Below are positions 1-11,361 of a stretch of DNA of 60,298 nt, piece after piece (position 1 is the first letter of the stretch; every line of letters begins with the position of its first letter). The notes under the pieces are model-generated. The model worked only from the letters and a program-made list of their open reading frames with translations. It ran no database searches and was not told the DNA's origin. The stretch comes from Opitutaceae bacterium. GTDB taxonomy: Bacteria > Verrucomicrobiota > Verrucomicrobiia > Opitutales > Opitutaceae. A program made the position numbers and the translations under genes. The stretch is taken from the NCBI GenBank assembly GCA_019455245.1, contig JACFMR010000020.1:10011-70308 (forward strand), read 5' to 3'.

Positions 1-1
1 G

Positions 2-166
2 CTGCATCGGCGACATGATGATCCCGGTCAGCTGCTGTTGATCGAGCGCTGGTCCAGCCAGGCCGACTACGAAGGCGACCACATGCAAACCGCCCACCTC
101 CGCGAATTCATCGCCCGCGCCCCGGCATTCCTCGCCGGCCCACCGAGCATAACCATCTGGTCGTAA
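2..166 (+). CDS. Antibiotic biosynthesis monooxygenase (ABM)-like protein, C-terminal part
   Basis: The window opens inside a gene; only the last 54 codons are present and they end at a TAA at 164-166. The visible tail contains LLLIERWSSQADYEGDH followed by HLREFI and a hydrophobic finish (PSITIWS). That pattern of a beta strand, a W-x-S-x-x-x-Y/H segment and a helix is typical of the C-terminal half of small ABM or YgiN-like dimeric alpha/beta-barrel monooxygenases. Family members usually have about 95-110 residues, so roughly half is missing to the left. The substrate cannot be inferred. The 212 bases that follow hold no convincing gene. Confidence 0.6.
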   Translation: MHRRHDDPGQLLLIERWSSQADYEGDHMQTAHLREFIARAPAFLAGPPSITIWS

Positions 167-378
167 GCACAGGGACAATCATCAGGCGCGATCCGGGCAC
201 ATGCGGAACAAATTGTCCGGAGACATGGGTAACACTCCGGCGTTATGTCCCGCCCGCGTGGGCAAGCCCGGAACCAAGCAACCCCATGGAACAGCTGCAG
301 CGACCGGTCGGTTTGGCCGGCACCGGCAGGCCGATGTGACGGCTTGATTTCCGACAGGTTTTTGGACACTTCGCCCGG

Positions 379-1560
379 ATGCTTTTACCCCGGTTTGCCC
401 GCCCCTTCTTCACCCTGCTGATCGCCCTAACCGGCTTCGCGCCCGCGACCCGGGCGAACTACGCCGAAATCGTGGCGGCTTTCCAGACTGTCAGCGGCAG
501 TTCGGTGTTTCCCGTGGCCGGCAAGTCCTTCGACGACATCGAGGAAACCTTCGGCCCGCGCGCCCAACCATCGCAGGCCGGGTCCTACGACTGGCACCGC
601 GGCTTCGACATCGACGGCGTGATCGGCGACGAGATCCTCAATGTTTACGAAGGCGTTTTCGAGAAACTCGACTACTCCGCCAGCGCCGGCAACTACGCGG
701 TCATCAAGCACACGCTGCCCGGATCGGTGAACTACGGTACCAACCCCAACCGGCAGTCGTGGACGACCTTCTACACCTATTATCTGCACCTCACGGATAC
801 CTCGGTGGACTACATCAACAACACGAAGCAATGGTCCAAGGGCGATGCGATCAGCGCCGGCACGGTGATCGGCTACATGGGCGACACCGGCAGCTCCGGT
901 GGCTCGGCCTACGCCCCGCACCTGCACTTCGAGCTGCGGTTCGGCACCTCGAACCCGTTGGAAAACCAGATCGCCGGTGACGGCCTGACCGGCACGGACG
1001 CGTGGTTCGATCCGCACATGCATCCGCTGCTGCTGTTCAATCCCAACGATGCGACGTTGCGCGGCGACTCGCTCAACACGCCCTACACGCAGAGCCTCGC
1101 ACTGCAGGCGCCCGGGACCACGGAAGATGCCCTGACCTTTCTCTACACCTCGTCGGTGGATGAACTGCCGGCGGCTAACAACTTTCTGGTCGAGGTGCTG
1201 CTGGCCGGCACCGAGACCGTCGTACTCTCGCACGAGCTGGACCTGAACCAACGCATCGGCTTCGACGCCTCGACCAACGCCCTGCTCGACACGCGCGATT
1301 TCGACAACCCCTACCTCGCGCCCATTGCGTTCACCGACGGGCAAACGGACTATCAAACCGCGCTCGTGGTGCCCGAAAGCTGGCTGGCCGCGTATCTCGA
1401 CACCGACCATGAAGTGCGAGTGACCGCCAGTGATGTCTGGCTGAACTCCACCACCCTGACCGTCAGTGCCGTCCCCGAACCCGCCCACGCTGCCCTCGTC
1501 GCCGGCCTGCTCGGCATGCTTTGGATCTCAAGACGAAGGGGTCAGTCCGCTAATTGTTAA
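379..1560 (+). CDS. Secreted M23-family peptidase with PEP-CTERM anchor
   Basis: This 393-residue protein has a signal peptide (about residues 1-26, ending near ATRA) and an M23/LytM-type zinc peptidase domain. Expected ligands are visible as HRGFD (H73, D77) and HLH (H181, H183), with H137 in YYLHL a likely catalytic histidine. The family cleaves peptidoglycan cross-links or related peptides outside the inner membrane. A beta-rich region (about 210-355) follows. The C-terminus has the PEP-CTERM layout: a VPEP motif, a hydrophobic helix and an RRR cluster, which targets proteins to exosortase processing. The last residues GQSANC and the stop codon come from a repeat element starting at 1538, so the original C-terminus probably differed slightly. 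It converges on the phosphatase gene at 1650-2432. Confidence 0.85.
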   Translation: MLLPRFARPFFTLLIALTGFAPATRANYAEIVAAFQTVSGSSVFPVAGKSFDDIEETFGPRAQPSQAGSYDWHRGFDIDGVIGDEILNVYEGVFEKLDYSASAGNYAVIKHTLPGSVNYGTNPNRQSWTTFYTYYLHLTDTSVDYINNTKQWSKGDAISAGTVIGYMGDTGSSGGSAYAPHLHFELRFGTSNPLENQIAGDGLTGTDAWFDPHMHPLLLFNPNDATLRGDSLNTPYTQSLALQAPGTTEDALTFLYTSSVDELPAANNFLVEVLLAGTETVVLSHELDLNQRIGFDASTNALLDTRDFDNPYLAPIAFTDGQTDYQTALVVPESWLAAYLDTDHEVRVTASDVWLNSTTLTVSAVPEPAHAALVAGLLGMLWISRRRGQSANC

Positions 1561-1674
1561 TTTTTGAGTTACCGACTGGTTATTCGTGATGCATCCTGTG
1601 GCAAAATCACACTGCAAGAGCGCTCATCAGCCGCAATAATCACCAGTATTTAACAAATAGCGGACTGACCCCTT
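1537..1674. repeat. RAYT-related inverted-repeat element between convergent genes
   Basis: Two inverted copies of a ~25-base sequence face each other at 1536-1560 and 1650-1674, differing at one position. Each begins with GGGGTCAGTCCGCTA reading inward. Bases 1538-1565 are identical over 28 positions to 59455-59482, immediately upstream of the RAYT transposase gene. The 89 bases between the arms have no open reading frame of note. The outer part of each arm supplies the final codons and TAA stop of the flanking gene: the M23 peptidase on the left and the HAD phosphatase on the right. The simplest reading is a non-autonomous REP or MITE-like unit mobilised by the RAYT. Confidence 0.75.
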
Positions 1675-2432
1675 TCGAGATGGGCGACGCTGGTGACGAT
1701 GTGGTCAGGGTGGAGGCGGGCGGTTTTGAGCATGGCTGCGGTGGTGTGGCCGCTGAGGACCAGCACGGTGCGCAGGCCGGCCCGCTTGGCGCCGAGGATG
1801 TCGGTGTCGAGCCGGTCGCCGACCATCGTGAGGCGCGAGCGCGGCAAACCTAGCGCGGCCGCACCCAAACGGAAGAGGTGCGGGCCCGGTTTGCCGATGA
1901 CGAGCGGCTTGCGCCGGGTCATGCGCTCGAAGCCCGCCAGAAAAAAACCGCATTCGGGTGCCGCGCCTTTTTCCGTGGGATAGGACGGATCGGGATTCGT
2001 CGCCACGAACGGCACCCCGGCCAAAATGAACCGCGCGGCCTGCGCCATGCGTTCGTAATCCATGCCCCGATCAAGGCTCACCACGACATGGCTGGGCTTG
2101 GCGCTGTCGCCATCTATGCCGACCTCGGCCAGCGCGCGGTGAAAAGCCGGCTCGCCAAGGGCAAACACGCCGCGGGCCCCCTGCCCCTGCAACCACGCCG
2201 CAGTCACCTGTCCGGCCGTCATGATATTGGCCGCCGGCACCGGAATGCCCAGGCCTTCGAGTTTGGCCGCGAGATCCTCGGGCGTGAAACAGGAGTGATT
2301 CGTGATGCAGCGATAGGGAATCCCGCGCACGTGCAACCGGCGGATGAAACCCGCCGCTCCGGGCACGGCGCGGCGGCCGCGATACAGCACGCCGTCCATG
2401 TCCAGCAGGTAAGCGTGCGCGGTGGCAGCCAT
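1650..2432 (-). CDS. HAD-superfamily class IIA hydrolase (NagD-like phosphatase)
   Basis: The product is about 260 residues. HAD motif I is DMDGV close to the N-terminus, motif II is TNHS, the conserved lysine lies in VIGKPG and the acidic motif is MVGDRLDTDI. The C2 cap lies between motifs II and III, which places it in the NagD/4-nitrophenylphosphatase group of cytoplasmic sugar- or nucleotide-phosphate phosphatases; the substrate is unknown. I chose the ATG at 2430-2432 because it overlaps the upstream stop as TGATG, a typical translational-coupling arrangement, although a GTG lies one codon earlier. The last residues (GQSAIC) and the stop derive from the repeat at 1650-1674. Confidence 0.85.
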   Translation of the reverse strand: MAATAHAYLLDMDGVLYRGRRAVPGAAGFIRRLHVRGIPYRCITNHSCFTPEDLAAKLEGLGIPVPAANIMTAGQVTAAWLQGQGARGVFALGEPAFHRALAEVGIDGDSAKPSHVVVSLDRGMDYERMAQAARFILAGVPFVATNPDPSYPTEKGAAPECGFFLAGFERMTRRKPLVIGKPGPHLFRLGAAALGLPRSRLTMVGDRLDTDILGAKRAGLRTVLVLSGHTTAAMLKTARLHPDHIVTSVAHLERGQSAIC

Positions 2433-3331
2433 CACAACTTGATCGAGAACCGGCGCTCGTGATCGTTGCCGCGCAGGTAGAGGTCGTGCGTGGGATGCGC
2501 GGCGTCGGTGAAACCCGTGGCGTAACGCGGCGGACCGTGGATGTTCGATTTCGGTTCGTGCAATTCGGCGGGCAGGCTGCGCACCTCCACGTCGATGGCC
2601 GTAGGCGACACGGTCACCACCGCATAATCGTGCGGAAACGAAGCCGTGCCGGACGTCACCAGATGTTTCACTCCGCGCCGCTCGACCATGCCGGTGATGT
2701 GCAGGTGACCGGAGATGACGAGCGGCACTGCGGCCCCGGCCTCGTCGAGCAAATCGTTCAGTTCCACCTCCAAGTTAATGTAGCTGAGAAAACCGAAACT
2801 GCGACGCAACACGTCGCGCTCGCGCAGCGGCACCATCGGAATGTGGCAGACGAGGATCTTTCGCTTGTCGGGATTGGCCTGCAGCATGCGCTTGAGCGCA
2901 TTGGCGCGCGCCTCGCGGCGCGGGGCGGTGACGTGAAACGCGCCGGCGTTGTTGAGCACGATGACCTCAACCGGGCCGGCCGGGATCACGTAATCGAAAC
3001 GATCGTCGCCATAGGCCTCGCGATACGGCGCCTCATAGGCGGGATCACCCTCGGCCTGGCGAATCTCGTGGTTGCCGCAGACCGGATAAAACGGCACGGC
3101 GAATTTCTCCAAGTGCGGCTTGAAGGCGTTGAGCTCGGACCGGATCGACGCGATGTCCTCGCCGTGGATCAGATCGCCGGCCCCGATCACGAAATCCACG
3201 TCGGCCAGCGAGCCGCCCGCGGCAAATTGCCGCAGCATCCACGCCGCGCGGCGGTTGGCGTCAGGATAACCGGGCTGATGCGAATCGGGCGCAAACTGCG
3301 CATGCAGGTCATTGATGACGGCGAATTTCAT
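2432..3331 (-). CDS. Calcineurin-like metallophosphoesterase
   Basis: The 299-residue product starts MKFAVINDLHAQ and carries the dimetal motifs of the superfamily in order: D-x-H (NDLHAQ), GDLIHGED, GNHE, a histidine in VCHIP, and GHLHITG. These bind two metal ions that hydrolyse a phosphomono- or diester. No signal peptide is evident, so it is probably cytoplasmic. The reading frame is open further upstream, but the ATG at 3331 is preceded by a purine-rich GGAAGGAA ribosome site and the longer N-terminus does not look like protein. Its stop overlaps the start of the NagD-like gene, so the two are probably co-expressed. The substrate is unknown. Confidence 0.85.
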   Translation of the reverse strand: MKFAVINDLHAQFAPDSHQPGYPDANRRAAWMLRQFAAGGSLADVDFVIGAGDLIHGEDIASIRSELNAFKPHLEKFAVPFYPVCGNHEIRQAEGDPAYEAPYREAYGDDRFDYVIPAGPVEVIVLNNAGAFHVTAPRREARANALKRMLQANPDKRKILVCHIPMVPLRERDVLRRSFGFLSYINLEVELNDLLDEAGAAVPLVISGHLHITGMVERRGVKHLVTSGTASFPHDYAVVTVSPTAIDVEVRSLPAELHEPKSNIHGPPRYATGFTDAAHPTHDLYLRGNDHERRFSIKL

Positions 3332-3350
3332 CGGCGTTCCTTCCCTGTTG

Positions 3351-3512
3351 GAAATAACCCATAGAAGTGACGTTGCACTGGTAGGGCGGGACCTCTGGGC
3401 CTGCCGCAACGCGCTCGCGGCGCGCCCGGCCTGCCCTCCGTAGCCTTGGCGAAGGCGGGCGGTCGAGCCCTACCCTTATGCCTCTGGGCTTCTCTGTTTC
3501 TGTAAGCATCGT
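3351..3512. repeat. MITE-like dispersed intergenic repeat, copy 1
   Basis: The 315-base gap between the metallophosphoesterase and the SMP-30 gene is filled largely by a repeat. It contains CCCATAGAAGTGACG at 3358-3372, an inverted pair GTAGGGC (3381-3387) and GCCCTAC (3467-3473), and a right part (CCCTACC...TGTAAGCATCGTTAA) that resembles the right part of the element at 44400-44557. The same 15-mer occurs at 44424-44438. No coding potential is evident. Bases 3513-3646 hold GC-rich palindromic DNA and no gene. Confidence 0.6.
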
Positions 3513-3646
3513 TAAAAAAGTGGGGCGCGTTGCCCCGCCTCCGCCAAGCCTGCGGCGGGCAAGCCTCAACGCGCGGGAGTTCGGAAAGCGACTAAAGCGA
3601 CTTGAGGCAAGCCGCACCACCTTCGTATTGCCGGTCGGTCGCATGT

Positions 3647-4513
3647 TCAGGTCAGGCGCGAGCGGAACTTCGGCCGACCGCGCACACCCGGCACGTTGAG
3701 CGCGAAGATGGCCCCGTCGAGCGACTGCCGATCGTCACCGCCCGCGGTGGAGAGAAACATCGTGCCGAGGTCGACCCCGCCAAACGTAACCGAGCTGACC
3801 TTGGCCACCGGAAATTTCACCTCGCGGAGCACGCGCCCATCATCGGCCGCATGCTGCCGCACGCGCCAGCCGTCCCAACGCGCGCTCCAGATGTTGTCCT
3901 CGGCGTCGATCGTCAGCCCGTCGGTCGTGCCTTCGTCATCGCCGGCCTGATACCAGATGCGGCCGTTGGCGATGTCGCCGGTGGTTTCGTCGTAGTCGTA
4001 AAGCCAGATCTGTTTGCGGGTGGAGCAGGTCCAGAAAAACCGGCGGCGGTCGGCGGTGAACGCCATGCCGTTCGAACAGCCCGTGCCGGTGATCACGCGC
4101 CGCATCGAGCCGTCGGGGTCAAACCGATACACGCCGCCGCTGGTGGGCGTCGTGCCGATGGTGCCGGCGAAGACGCGCCCGCGCGGGTCGGCGATGACGT
4201 CGTTGAACCGCGTGTTGCCCGGCTCGTTGAATTTCGCCACTTCGCGCAACGTGCCATCGGCGGGATCAAGCCGCACGATGTCGTTGACGCGAAAGAGCAG
4301 CAGCGCGCCGTCGGCCTCCTGCGTGAAACCGCCGACCGTCGGACCGGAGTAAATTTTCTGCGTATCAGCCGAGGCCAGGTGATGCAACCAGACGGCCCCG
4401 CCCGTGATGTCGGTCCAGTACAGCGTGCCGGCGGTCTCGTCCCACAACGGGTTTTCCGCGAGCTGGCAGTGGCGGTTGACGAGGATTTGCGGGACGGGAT
4501 CGGCTTGGCTCAT
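3647..4513 (-). CDS. SMP-30/gluconolactonase-family sugar lactonase
   Basis: The product (~288 residues) is a six-bladed beta-propeller of the SMP-30/LRE group. Visible landmarks are the N-terminal AENPLWDE (metal-binding Glu), FNEPGNTRFNDVIADPRGR (Asn and Asp ligands), GCSNGMAFT and DGLTIDAEDNIWSARWDGWR. These enzymes open aldonolactones to aldonic acids using a divalent metal in the cytoplasm or periplasm. I chose the ATG at 4511-4513, four bases after the SDR stop, over a start nine codons earlier that lies inside the SDR gene. Its position directly after a dehydrogenase and a dehydratase fits a sugar, lactone, acid, keto-deoxy-acid pathway. Confidence 0.85.
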   Translation of the reverse strand: MSQADPVPQILVNRHCQLAENPLWDETAGTLYWTDITGGAVWLHHLASADTQKIYSGPTVGGFTQEADGALLLFRVNDIVRLDPADGTLREVAKFNEPGNTRFNDVIADPRGRVFAGTIGTTPTSGGVYRFDPDGSMRRVITGTGCSNGMAFTADRRRFFWTCSTRKQIWLYDYDETTGDIANGRIWYQAGDDEGTTDGLTIDAEDNIWSARWDGWRVRQHAADDGRVLREVKFPVAKVSSVTFGGVDLGTMFLSTAGGDDRQSLDGAIFALNVPGVRGRPKFRSRLT

Positions 4514-4517
4514 GGAT

Positions 4518-5303
4518 TCATTCGAGGGTCCAGCCGGCATCGACCACGCAGTTGTGCCCGGTCGAGGCGCGGCTTACGGCGCTGAGGTAGAACAAAATGT
4601 GGTTGGCGATGTCGGCGGCGTCGATCTTGAGCGGCAGCGATTGGACCGAGGCGAGGTAGGCGAGGTTTTTCTCCGCGTCGGCGCCGGAGAAATAGTCGCG
4701 CACCTGCCGCTCGGTGAACACCCAGCCGGGCGAAACCGTGTTGAGGCGGATACCCTCCGCCCCGAGTTCACGCGCGAGCCCGGTGGTCAGCCCGAGGATG
4801 CCGGCCTTGGTCGCGGAATAAATCGCGCGCTTGGGCACGCCCAGCCGGTAGTTGATCGAGGAAACATTCACAATGCTCCGGCCCCGCCCGGTCCGCAGCA
4901 GCGGCAGCAGTTCGTGCAGCACGAGGTAGTAGCCGCGTAGGTTGAGGTCGGCGATTTCGTCCCAGTGCTCCGCCCCGCCCTCGGCGAGCGCAACCTTCGG
5001 GTCCACGCCGGCGACATTCACCACATAATCGAGCCGGTCGGTCTGCGACGCGACGGCCTGTGAGAGTTGCCGGATGGCGTTGGCATCGCGCAAGTCGCAG
5101 CGGTGGTGCCGATACTGCGCATGCGTGATCGTGGACTCATCGTGCGCCACGCCGTGCACGGTCGCGCCGTTGGCGAGCAACGCCTCCACGGTCGCGCGTC
5201 CGATGCCGGCACTCGCACCCGTGACCAACGCGACACCGCCGGCCAGATCCGGCAGTTGGATACCGGGCGAAGGGGCTTCGTCGAATTTGTCCGTTGCGTT
5301 CAT
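4518..5303 (-). CDS. Short-chain dehydrogenase/reductase (sugar dehydrogenase candidate)
   Basis: This ~261-residue classical SDR has the Rossmann cofactor motif TGASAGIG near residue 28, an NVAG motif, and the catalytic set Ser (NVSSIN), Tyr and Lys (YSATKAG). The final residues (HNCVVDAGWTLE) match the family's usual C-terminus. The ATG at 5301-5303 overlaps the dehydratase stop as TGATG; a codon two positions earlier is also possible. The family oxidises alcohols or sugars with NAD(P). Between a sugar-acid dehydratase and a lactonase, the likely job is oxidation of an aldose to its lactone, but the sugar is unknown. Confidence 0.85.
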   Translation of the reverse strand: MNATDKFDEAPSPGIQLPDLAGGVALVTGASAGIGRATVEALLANGATVHGVAHDESTITHAQYRHHRCDLRDANAIRQLSQAVASQTDRLDYVVNVAGVDPKVALAEGGAEHWDEIADLNLRGYYLVLHELLPLLRTGRGRSIVNVSSINYRLGVPKRAIYSATKAGILGLTTGLARELGAEGIRLNTVSPGWVFTERQVRDYFSGADAEKNLAYLASVQSLPLKIDAADIANHILFYLSAVSRASTGHNCVVDAGWTLE

Positions 5304-6481
5304 CACCAATCGAGCACCGCGCCGTCGGGCGCGAAGCTGCGCCGCGGCAGTTCCTGTTCAAACGGATGTTTGGCGATCTCGGCCTCGTTGATCTCGACGC
5401 CGAGGCCGGGGCGGTCGCCCGGGTAAACGAGGCGGCCCTTCTGCTCCACCCGGAAGCCCCAGCTGACGATGTCGTCGCGCCACGGCACGTCCTGGTGCAC
5501 GGATTCGCAGATGAGGTAGTTGGGCGTGGCGAAACCGAACTCGATCGACGCCGCGGTGCTGACCGGCCCCTGCGGATTGTGCGGGGCCACGGCAACACCG
5601 TAGGCCTGCGCCATCGCGGCGACGCGGCGCGTCTCGCTCAACCCGCCGCAATGCGTGATGTCGGGCTGCACGATGGCCGCGGCGCGCTTTTCGAGCAGCT
5701 CCTTGAACGCGAACGACGAGGTGAGCCGCTCGCCGGTGGCAATGGGCGTCTTGACCGCGCGCTGCACCGCCGCGATGCCGTCCATGTGCTCGGGCCAGCA
5801 GGGTTCCTCGAAGAAATACAGATTGAACGGCTCGAGCGCCTTGGCGAACTGCAGGCCCATCTGCGGCGAGGGCCGCGCGTGGCAATCGACCATGATATCG
5901 ATGTTGTCGCCGACGGCCTCGCGCATGGCGGCGACACAGGCGACGGCGGCCTTGACCGGCCGCAGGCCTTCGATCGGCATCGTCTCGGGCACGGGCATGG
6001 ACTTGAACGCCGTGTAACCGTCGGCCACGGCCTGTTGTGCGAGCTCGCCGAAGCGCTTCGCCTCCGCGACGGGCGTGCCGTAAAAATCCTCCATGCGGCC
6101 GCCGCCGAGGTGACAATACAACCGGATGTAGTCGCGCACGCGCCCACCCCAGAGCTGGTGACAGGGCACGTTGAGGATCTTGCCGAGGATGTCCCACAAC
6201 GCGAGGTCGATGCCCGCGATGGCCGTGCCGCGCACCGCGCCGTTGCCGTGCCAGAAATGCTGGCGATACATCATCTGCCACAGGTGCTCAATGCGGCGCG
6301 GATCCTCGCCGATGAGCAGCGGGCAGAGGTCCTCGATCGCGCCGACCACCGAGCGCGTGTGCCACTCCAGCGTGGCCTCGCCCCAACCGACCAGCCCGGG
6401 CTGGTCGGTGATAACCTTCACGAAGATCCAATTGCGCATCCGCGCGTGGCAGACCTTGGTTTCGATGCGGGTGATTTTCAT
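5303..6481 (-). CDS. Enolase-superfamily sugar-acid dehydratase (DgoD/ManD-like)
   Basis: The 392-residue protein is a full-length mandelate-racemase-type member of the enolase superfamily. Metal ligands are visible as D199 (MVDCHAR), E225 (FFEEP) and E251 (GERLT). Catalytic histidines are H201, next to the first ligand, and H301 (APHNPQGP). Their spacing (2, 26, 26, 50) is the one known for D-galactonate and D-mannonate dehydratases, which remove water from an aldonic acid to give a 2-keto-3-deoxy acid. Exact substrate cannot be read from the sequence. It starts the tightly packed part of a leftward operon, with TGATG coupling to the SDR downstream. Confidence 0.85.
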   Translation of the reverse strand: MKITRIETKVCHARMRNWIFVKVITDQPGLVGWGEATLEWHTRSVVGAIEDLCPLLIGEDPRRIEHLWQMMYRQHFWHGNGAVRGTAIAGIDLALWDILGKILNVPCHQLWGGRVRDYIRLYCHLGGGRMEDFYGTPVAEAKRFGELAQQAVADGYTAFKSMPVPETMPIEGLRPVKAAVACVAAMREAVGDNIDIMVDCHARPSPQMGLQFAKALEPFNLYFFEEPCWPEHMDGIAAVQRAVKTPIATGERLTSSFAFKELLEKRAAAIVQPDITHCGGLSETRRVAAMAQAYGVAVAPHNPQGPVSTAASIEFGFATPNYLICESVHQDVPWRDDIVSWGFRVEQKGRLVYPGDRPGLGVEINEAEIAKHPFEQELPRRSFAPDGAVLDW

Positions 6482-6492
6482 GGGGGTGAAAT

Positions 6493-6512
6493 GGTAGGGC
6501 GCGACCGCTGGG
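6493..6512. repeat. Short shared repeat GGTAGGGCGCGACCGCTGGG
   Basis: The 49-base gap between the GHL6-like gene and the dehydratase contains this 20-mer. It recurs exactly, inverted, at 44487-44506 inside the MITE-like element near 44.5 kb. A degenerate relative lies at about 24344-24365, just after the HAD gene. Here it also forms a small hairpin (GGCGCG with CGCGCC). Confidence 0.6.
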
Positions 6513-6530
6513 CGCGCCGCGAATTGCTGG

Positions 6531-8540
6531 TCAGTAACCGAGCTCCACCATCTGGTGGGCGGTGAACTCCGGCACGGTGAACGTCACCGCGCCGTCCTTC
6601 ACCTCGAACGGCAGATCGCCGCCGTCGGGCACGAGGCGCACCGATTTCACCTTGCGCGGCAAACGCAACGTCACCGTGGTGTCGCGCAACGGCACGAGGT
6701 CCTCGATGATCTCAACCGGCAGATCGCGGAATTTGCCGCGCGTGCTGGTCACCGCGAAAAGCAGGTGCGCGACGTAGCGGCGTTCGGCGCGCTGTTCGAG
6801 CACGTTGACCCGCGCGGTGCTGGGCAGGTTGGCCTCGACCGGCAGCTTGCCGTCGCACAACCGGTGCAACGCGGCGGCGAAGAAATCGCGGTAAAGCGGC
6901 TGCCCGTAGGTGCGGTAGGCCGTGAAGAGGTCGTGCGCAAACCAGGCGATCTGCCGGCCGATGATCGCGGCGGGCGTCGCGCGGCCCGGGGCGTCGGGCG
7001 CGTGCTGGTGCGAGCAGTAATGCTCCCAGGTGCGGTTGAAGTAGGACGTGCGGCGCTCGACCAATACCTTCGCGGTGGTCGGCTTGACGGCGTAGGCGCC
7101 GCCGGGAATGACGATCGACGAGCGCACCGGCACGTCGGGTGTGAGCGCCGTGGCGACGAGATAATCGGGATCGTTGTCGGAACGGCCGAGGAGCTTCGCC
7201 CCGGGATCGAGGGCGAACTGCGTGCCATCCTCGGTCAGCAGGGCCCGGCCCGCGGCGATGATGCGGCCGCCCGCGGCGATGAATTTGCGCGCCTTGGCGA
7301 GATTGGCCGGCGTCATCACGTAGGCATCGGGCAGCACCACAATGTCGTAACCGGTCCACGCCGTGTGCTCGTCGAGCACCACGAACGGCTGGTGCAGCTC
7401 CATCAGCATGCGGCCCGCGCCCTCGTCGGCCACGGTGTTGTGCGCGTGGCCGCCGCGCCAGCGCTCCTGGTTCTGCTCGCTGCTGACGAGCGCGATGCGC
7501 GCGACGGGCGTGACGTGGTCGCACCACGGCTCCTTGCGCTCGACCTCGGCGTAGGCCGCGCCGATGAGCCGGTAGGTGTCGAGGTTCATCTCGCCGTCGG
7601 GATGCAGCTGGTCGCCCACGCTGCACTTGGCGCCGTAGGCCAGCATGGCGCCGCATTCGTAGCGCAGCGCGGCCGCGCGCTTGAAGCCGCCGAACTCGCC
7701 CCACGTGTTGTGGAACTTGCCGGTCATGCCGAGGAAATCCTTGCGCTGCGTGATGACGTAGCGCGCCGACATCGGAAAATGGTCGTAGCCCCAGCCGCCG
7801 GTCGGCAGCGACTCGAGTTCGAAGTGCGTGTCAAACGCGAGCGCCTTGCGCGCGCCGACGGAGATCTGGCCGGAGTTGTGAAACACCGGGGTGTCCTTGC
7901 GCACGGACTGCGCGGCGGCGGTCGAGGCGCGGAAATAGCGGTAGAGCACGGCCTCGGCGTAGCGGTCGACCTCGGCATCGTTCTCCGGGTTGTAGCCGAG
8001 TTTTTTCATCTCCTTGAGCGCGTCGTCGCTGTAGTCGCGGTGCGCGCCGATGATGTCGAGGAAGATGCCGTCGTTGTCGGGCCAGCGCCGCACAACCTCG
8101 CGAATCTGCTCGCACAGGTAATCGAGGTAGGCGGAATTGAAGCGCATGATGCGCACGAACCACTCGACCTCGAGCGGCTTCCACAGCGTGCCGTCCTGCT
8201 TCTTCACCACCCACTCCGGCCGCGCGAAGGCCATGAGTTCATCGAGGCCGGCGCTGAGGTAGATGGGGCAACGCACGTTGATCTCGCGACACGCCTCGAT
8301 CTGCCGCGCGAGCAGGTCGGTCTTGAGATGCGGGTGCACGGTTCCGACCTTAGTCGGGTGGTAGCTGTAGCCGTGATGGCACTTGGAAAAGAGCGTGATC
8401 GAGTCGACATGCCCGACCTTGAGCGCCTCCTGGAAACGTCGCTTGTCGAACCTGGCGCCGATCCCGGGGATCAGGCCGCTGGTGTGAAAATCGAGGTGAA
8501 CTTGGCGGAAACGCAGGTGATGCATGTTGGGGTTGGCCAT
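6531..8540 (-). CDS. GHL6-like (hypothetical glycosyl hydrolase 6) family protein
   Basis: The 669-residue protein begins [15 protein letters not shown], the signature opening of the GHL6 group (TIM-barrel 'hypothetical glycosyl hydrolase 6' domain, about residues 5-350). Further barrel landmarks are [29 protein letters not shown] and the [12 protein letters not shown] segment. The region around 350-550 looks like the flavodoxin-like trimerisation domain of GH42-type beta-galactosidases ([22 protein letters not shown]). The tail is a small beta domain. No signal peptide is visible. It is the first gene of the leftward sugar-oxidation block, which suggests it releases a monosaccharide for that pathway; the substrate is unknown. 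Confidence 0.7.
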   Translation of the reverse strand: MANPNMHHLRFRQVHLDFHTSGLIPGIGARFDKRRFQEALKVGHVDSITLFSKCHHGYSYHPTKVGTVHPHLKTDLLARQIEACREINVRCPIYLSAGLDELMAFARPEWVVKKQDGTLWKPLEVEWFVRIMRFNSAYLDYLCEQIREVVRRWPDNDGIFLDIIGAHRDYSDDALKEMKKLGYNPENDAEVDRYAEAVLYRYFRASTAAAQSVRKDTPVFHNSGQISVGARKALAFDTHFELESLPTGGWGYDHFPMSARYVITQRKDFLGMTGKFHNTWGEFGGFKRAAALRYECGAMLAYGAKCSVGDQLHPDGEMNLDTYRLIGAAYAEVERKEPWCDHVTPVARIALVSSEQNQERWRGGHAHNTVADEGAGRMLMELHQPFVVLDEHTAWTGYDIVVLPDAYVMTPANLAKARKFIAAGGRIIAAGRALLTEDGTQFALDPGAKLLGRSDNDPDYLVATALTPDVPVRSSIVIPGGAYAVKPTTAKVLVERRTSYFNRTWEHYCSHQHAPDAPGRATPAAIIGRQIAWFAHDLFTAYRTYGQPLYRDFFAAALHRLCDGKLPVEANLPSTARVNVLEQRAERRYVAHLLFAVTSTRGKFRDLPVEIIEDLVPLRDTTVTLRLPRKVKSVRLVPDGGDLPFEVKDGAVTFTVPEFTAHQMVELGY

Positions 8541-8668
8541 AATTGGGAATTAGCGGAGCGAACGTAGGGATAAGTCGCACTTTTCTAAATGGCGCGAGGC
8601 AAAATTGGCTCGCGACCACCGCCCGGCGCGGCCATTACAGCGGGCCTACCCAACCCCCAAAACCCCTT

Positions 8669-11098
<2,430 letters not shown>

Positions 11099-11137
11099 TC
11101 CCCCCGGCGGGCGCCCGTTACCCGCCTTTCTCCTTCA

Positions 11138-11167
11138 GGCCGCGGCTTTTCGCCGCGGCCTTTTTTT
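11138..11167 (+). terminator. Rho-independent terminator after hppA
   Basis: A perfect nine-base stem GGCCGCGGC / GCCGCGGCC with a five-base loop is followed by seven T residues. It lies 40 bases past the pyrophosphatase stop and separates that gene from the hydrogenase operon. Confidence 0.9.
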
Positions 11168-11253
11168 GGGTCTTGAGCGATGCGCTGAATTTCTCGATTC
11201 AGCGGGAGCTACTTCAGCTTTAATTAATGGTTAACAACGATATAAACCATCAC

Positions 11254-11282
11254 GGGACAGTCCGGGTTATGAATTATATAAT
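11254..11282 (+). promoter_or_regulatory. Candidate sigma-70 type promoter of the hydrogenase operon
   Basis: The 194-base AT-rich gap before hydC contains a perfect TATAAT at 11277-11282 and GGGACA (four of six matches to the -35 consensus) at 11254-11259, with 17 bases between them. Inverted repeats TGAATTA (11270-11276) and TAATTCA (11290-11296) flank the -10 box and could bind a regulator. A small hairpin (GCTGAAT/ATTCAGC, 11184-11203) lies upstream. Confidence 0.45.
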
Positions 11283-11309
11283 CTTATCTTAATTCATCCG
11301 TATTTAAGC

Positions 11310-11327
11310 TTGTCTTGATAGACACAA
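11310..11327 (+). promoter_or_regulatory. Possible Rex-like operator upstream of hydC
   Basis: The 18-mer TTGTCTTGATAGACACAA is partly palindromic with TTGT and ACAA ends, the same length and ends as Rex operators, which sense the NADH/NAD+ ratio. It sits between the candidate -10 box and the hydC ribosome site, where a repressor would act. Only part of the inner positions are symmetric, so this is a weak match. Confidence 0.25.
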
Positions 11328-11361
11328 CGCGTCCGCGGCCCAACCATGGAGGAGCCAAACC

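Noticed and set aside
67..369. Minus-strand frame (100 codons) near the left edge
   Set aside because: It overlaps the monooxygenase tail and has no recognisable features; the words TGTCCGGAGACATGGG and GTTATGTCC hint at a mobile element remnant but cannot be supported.
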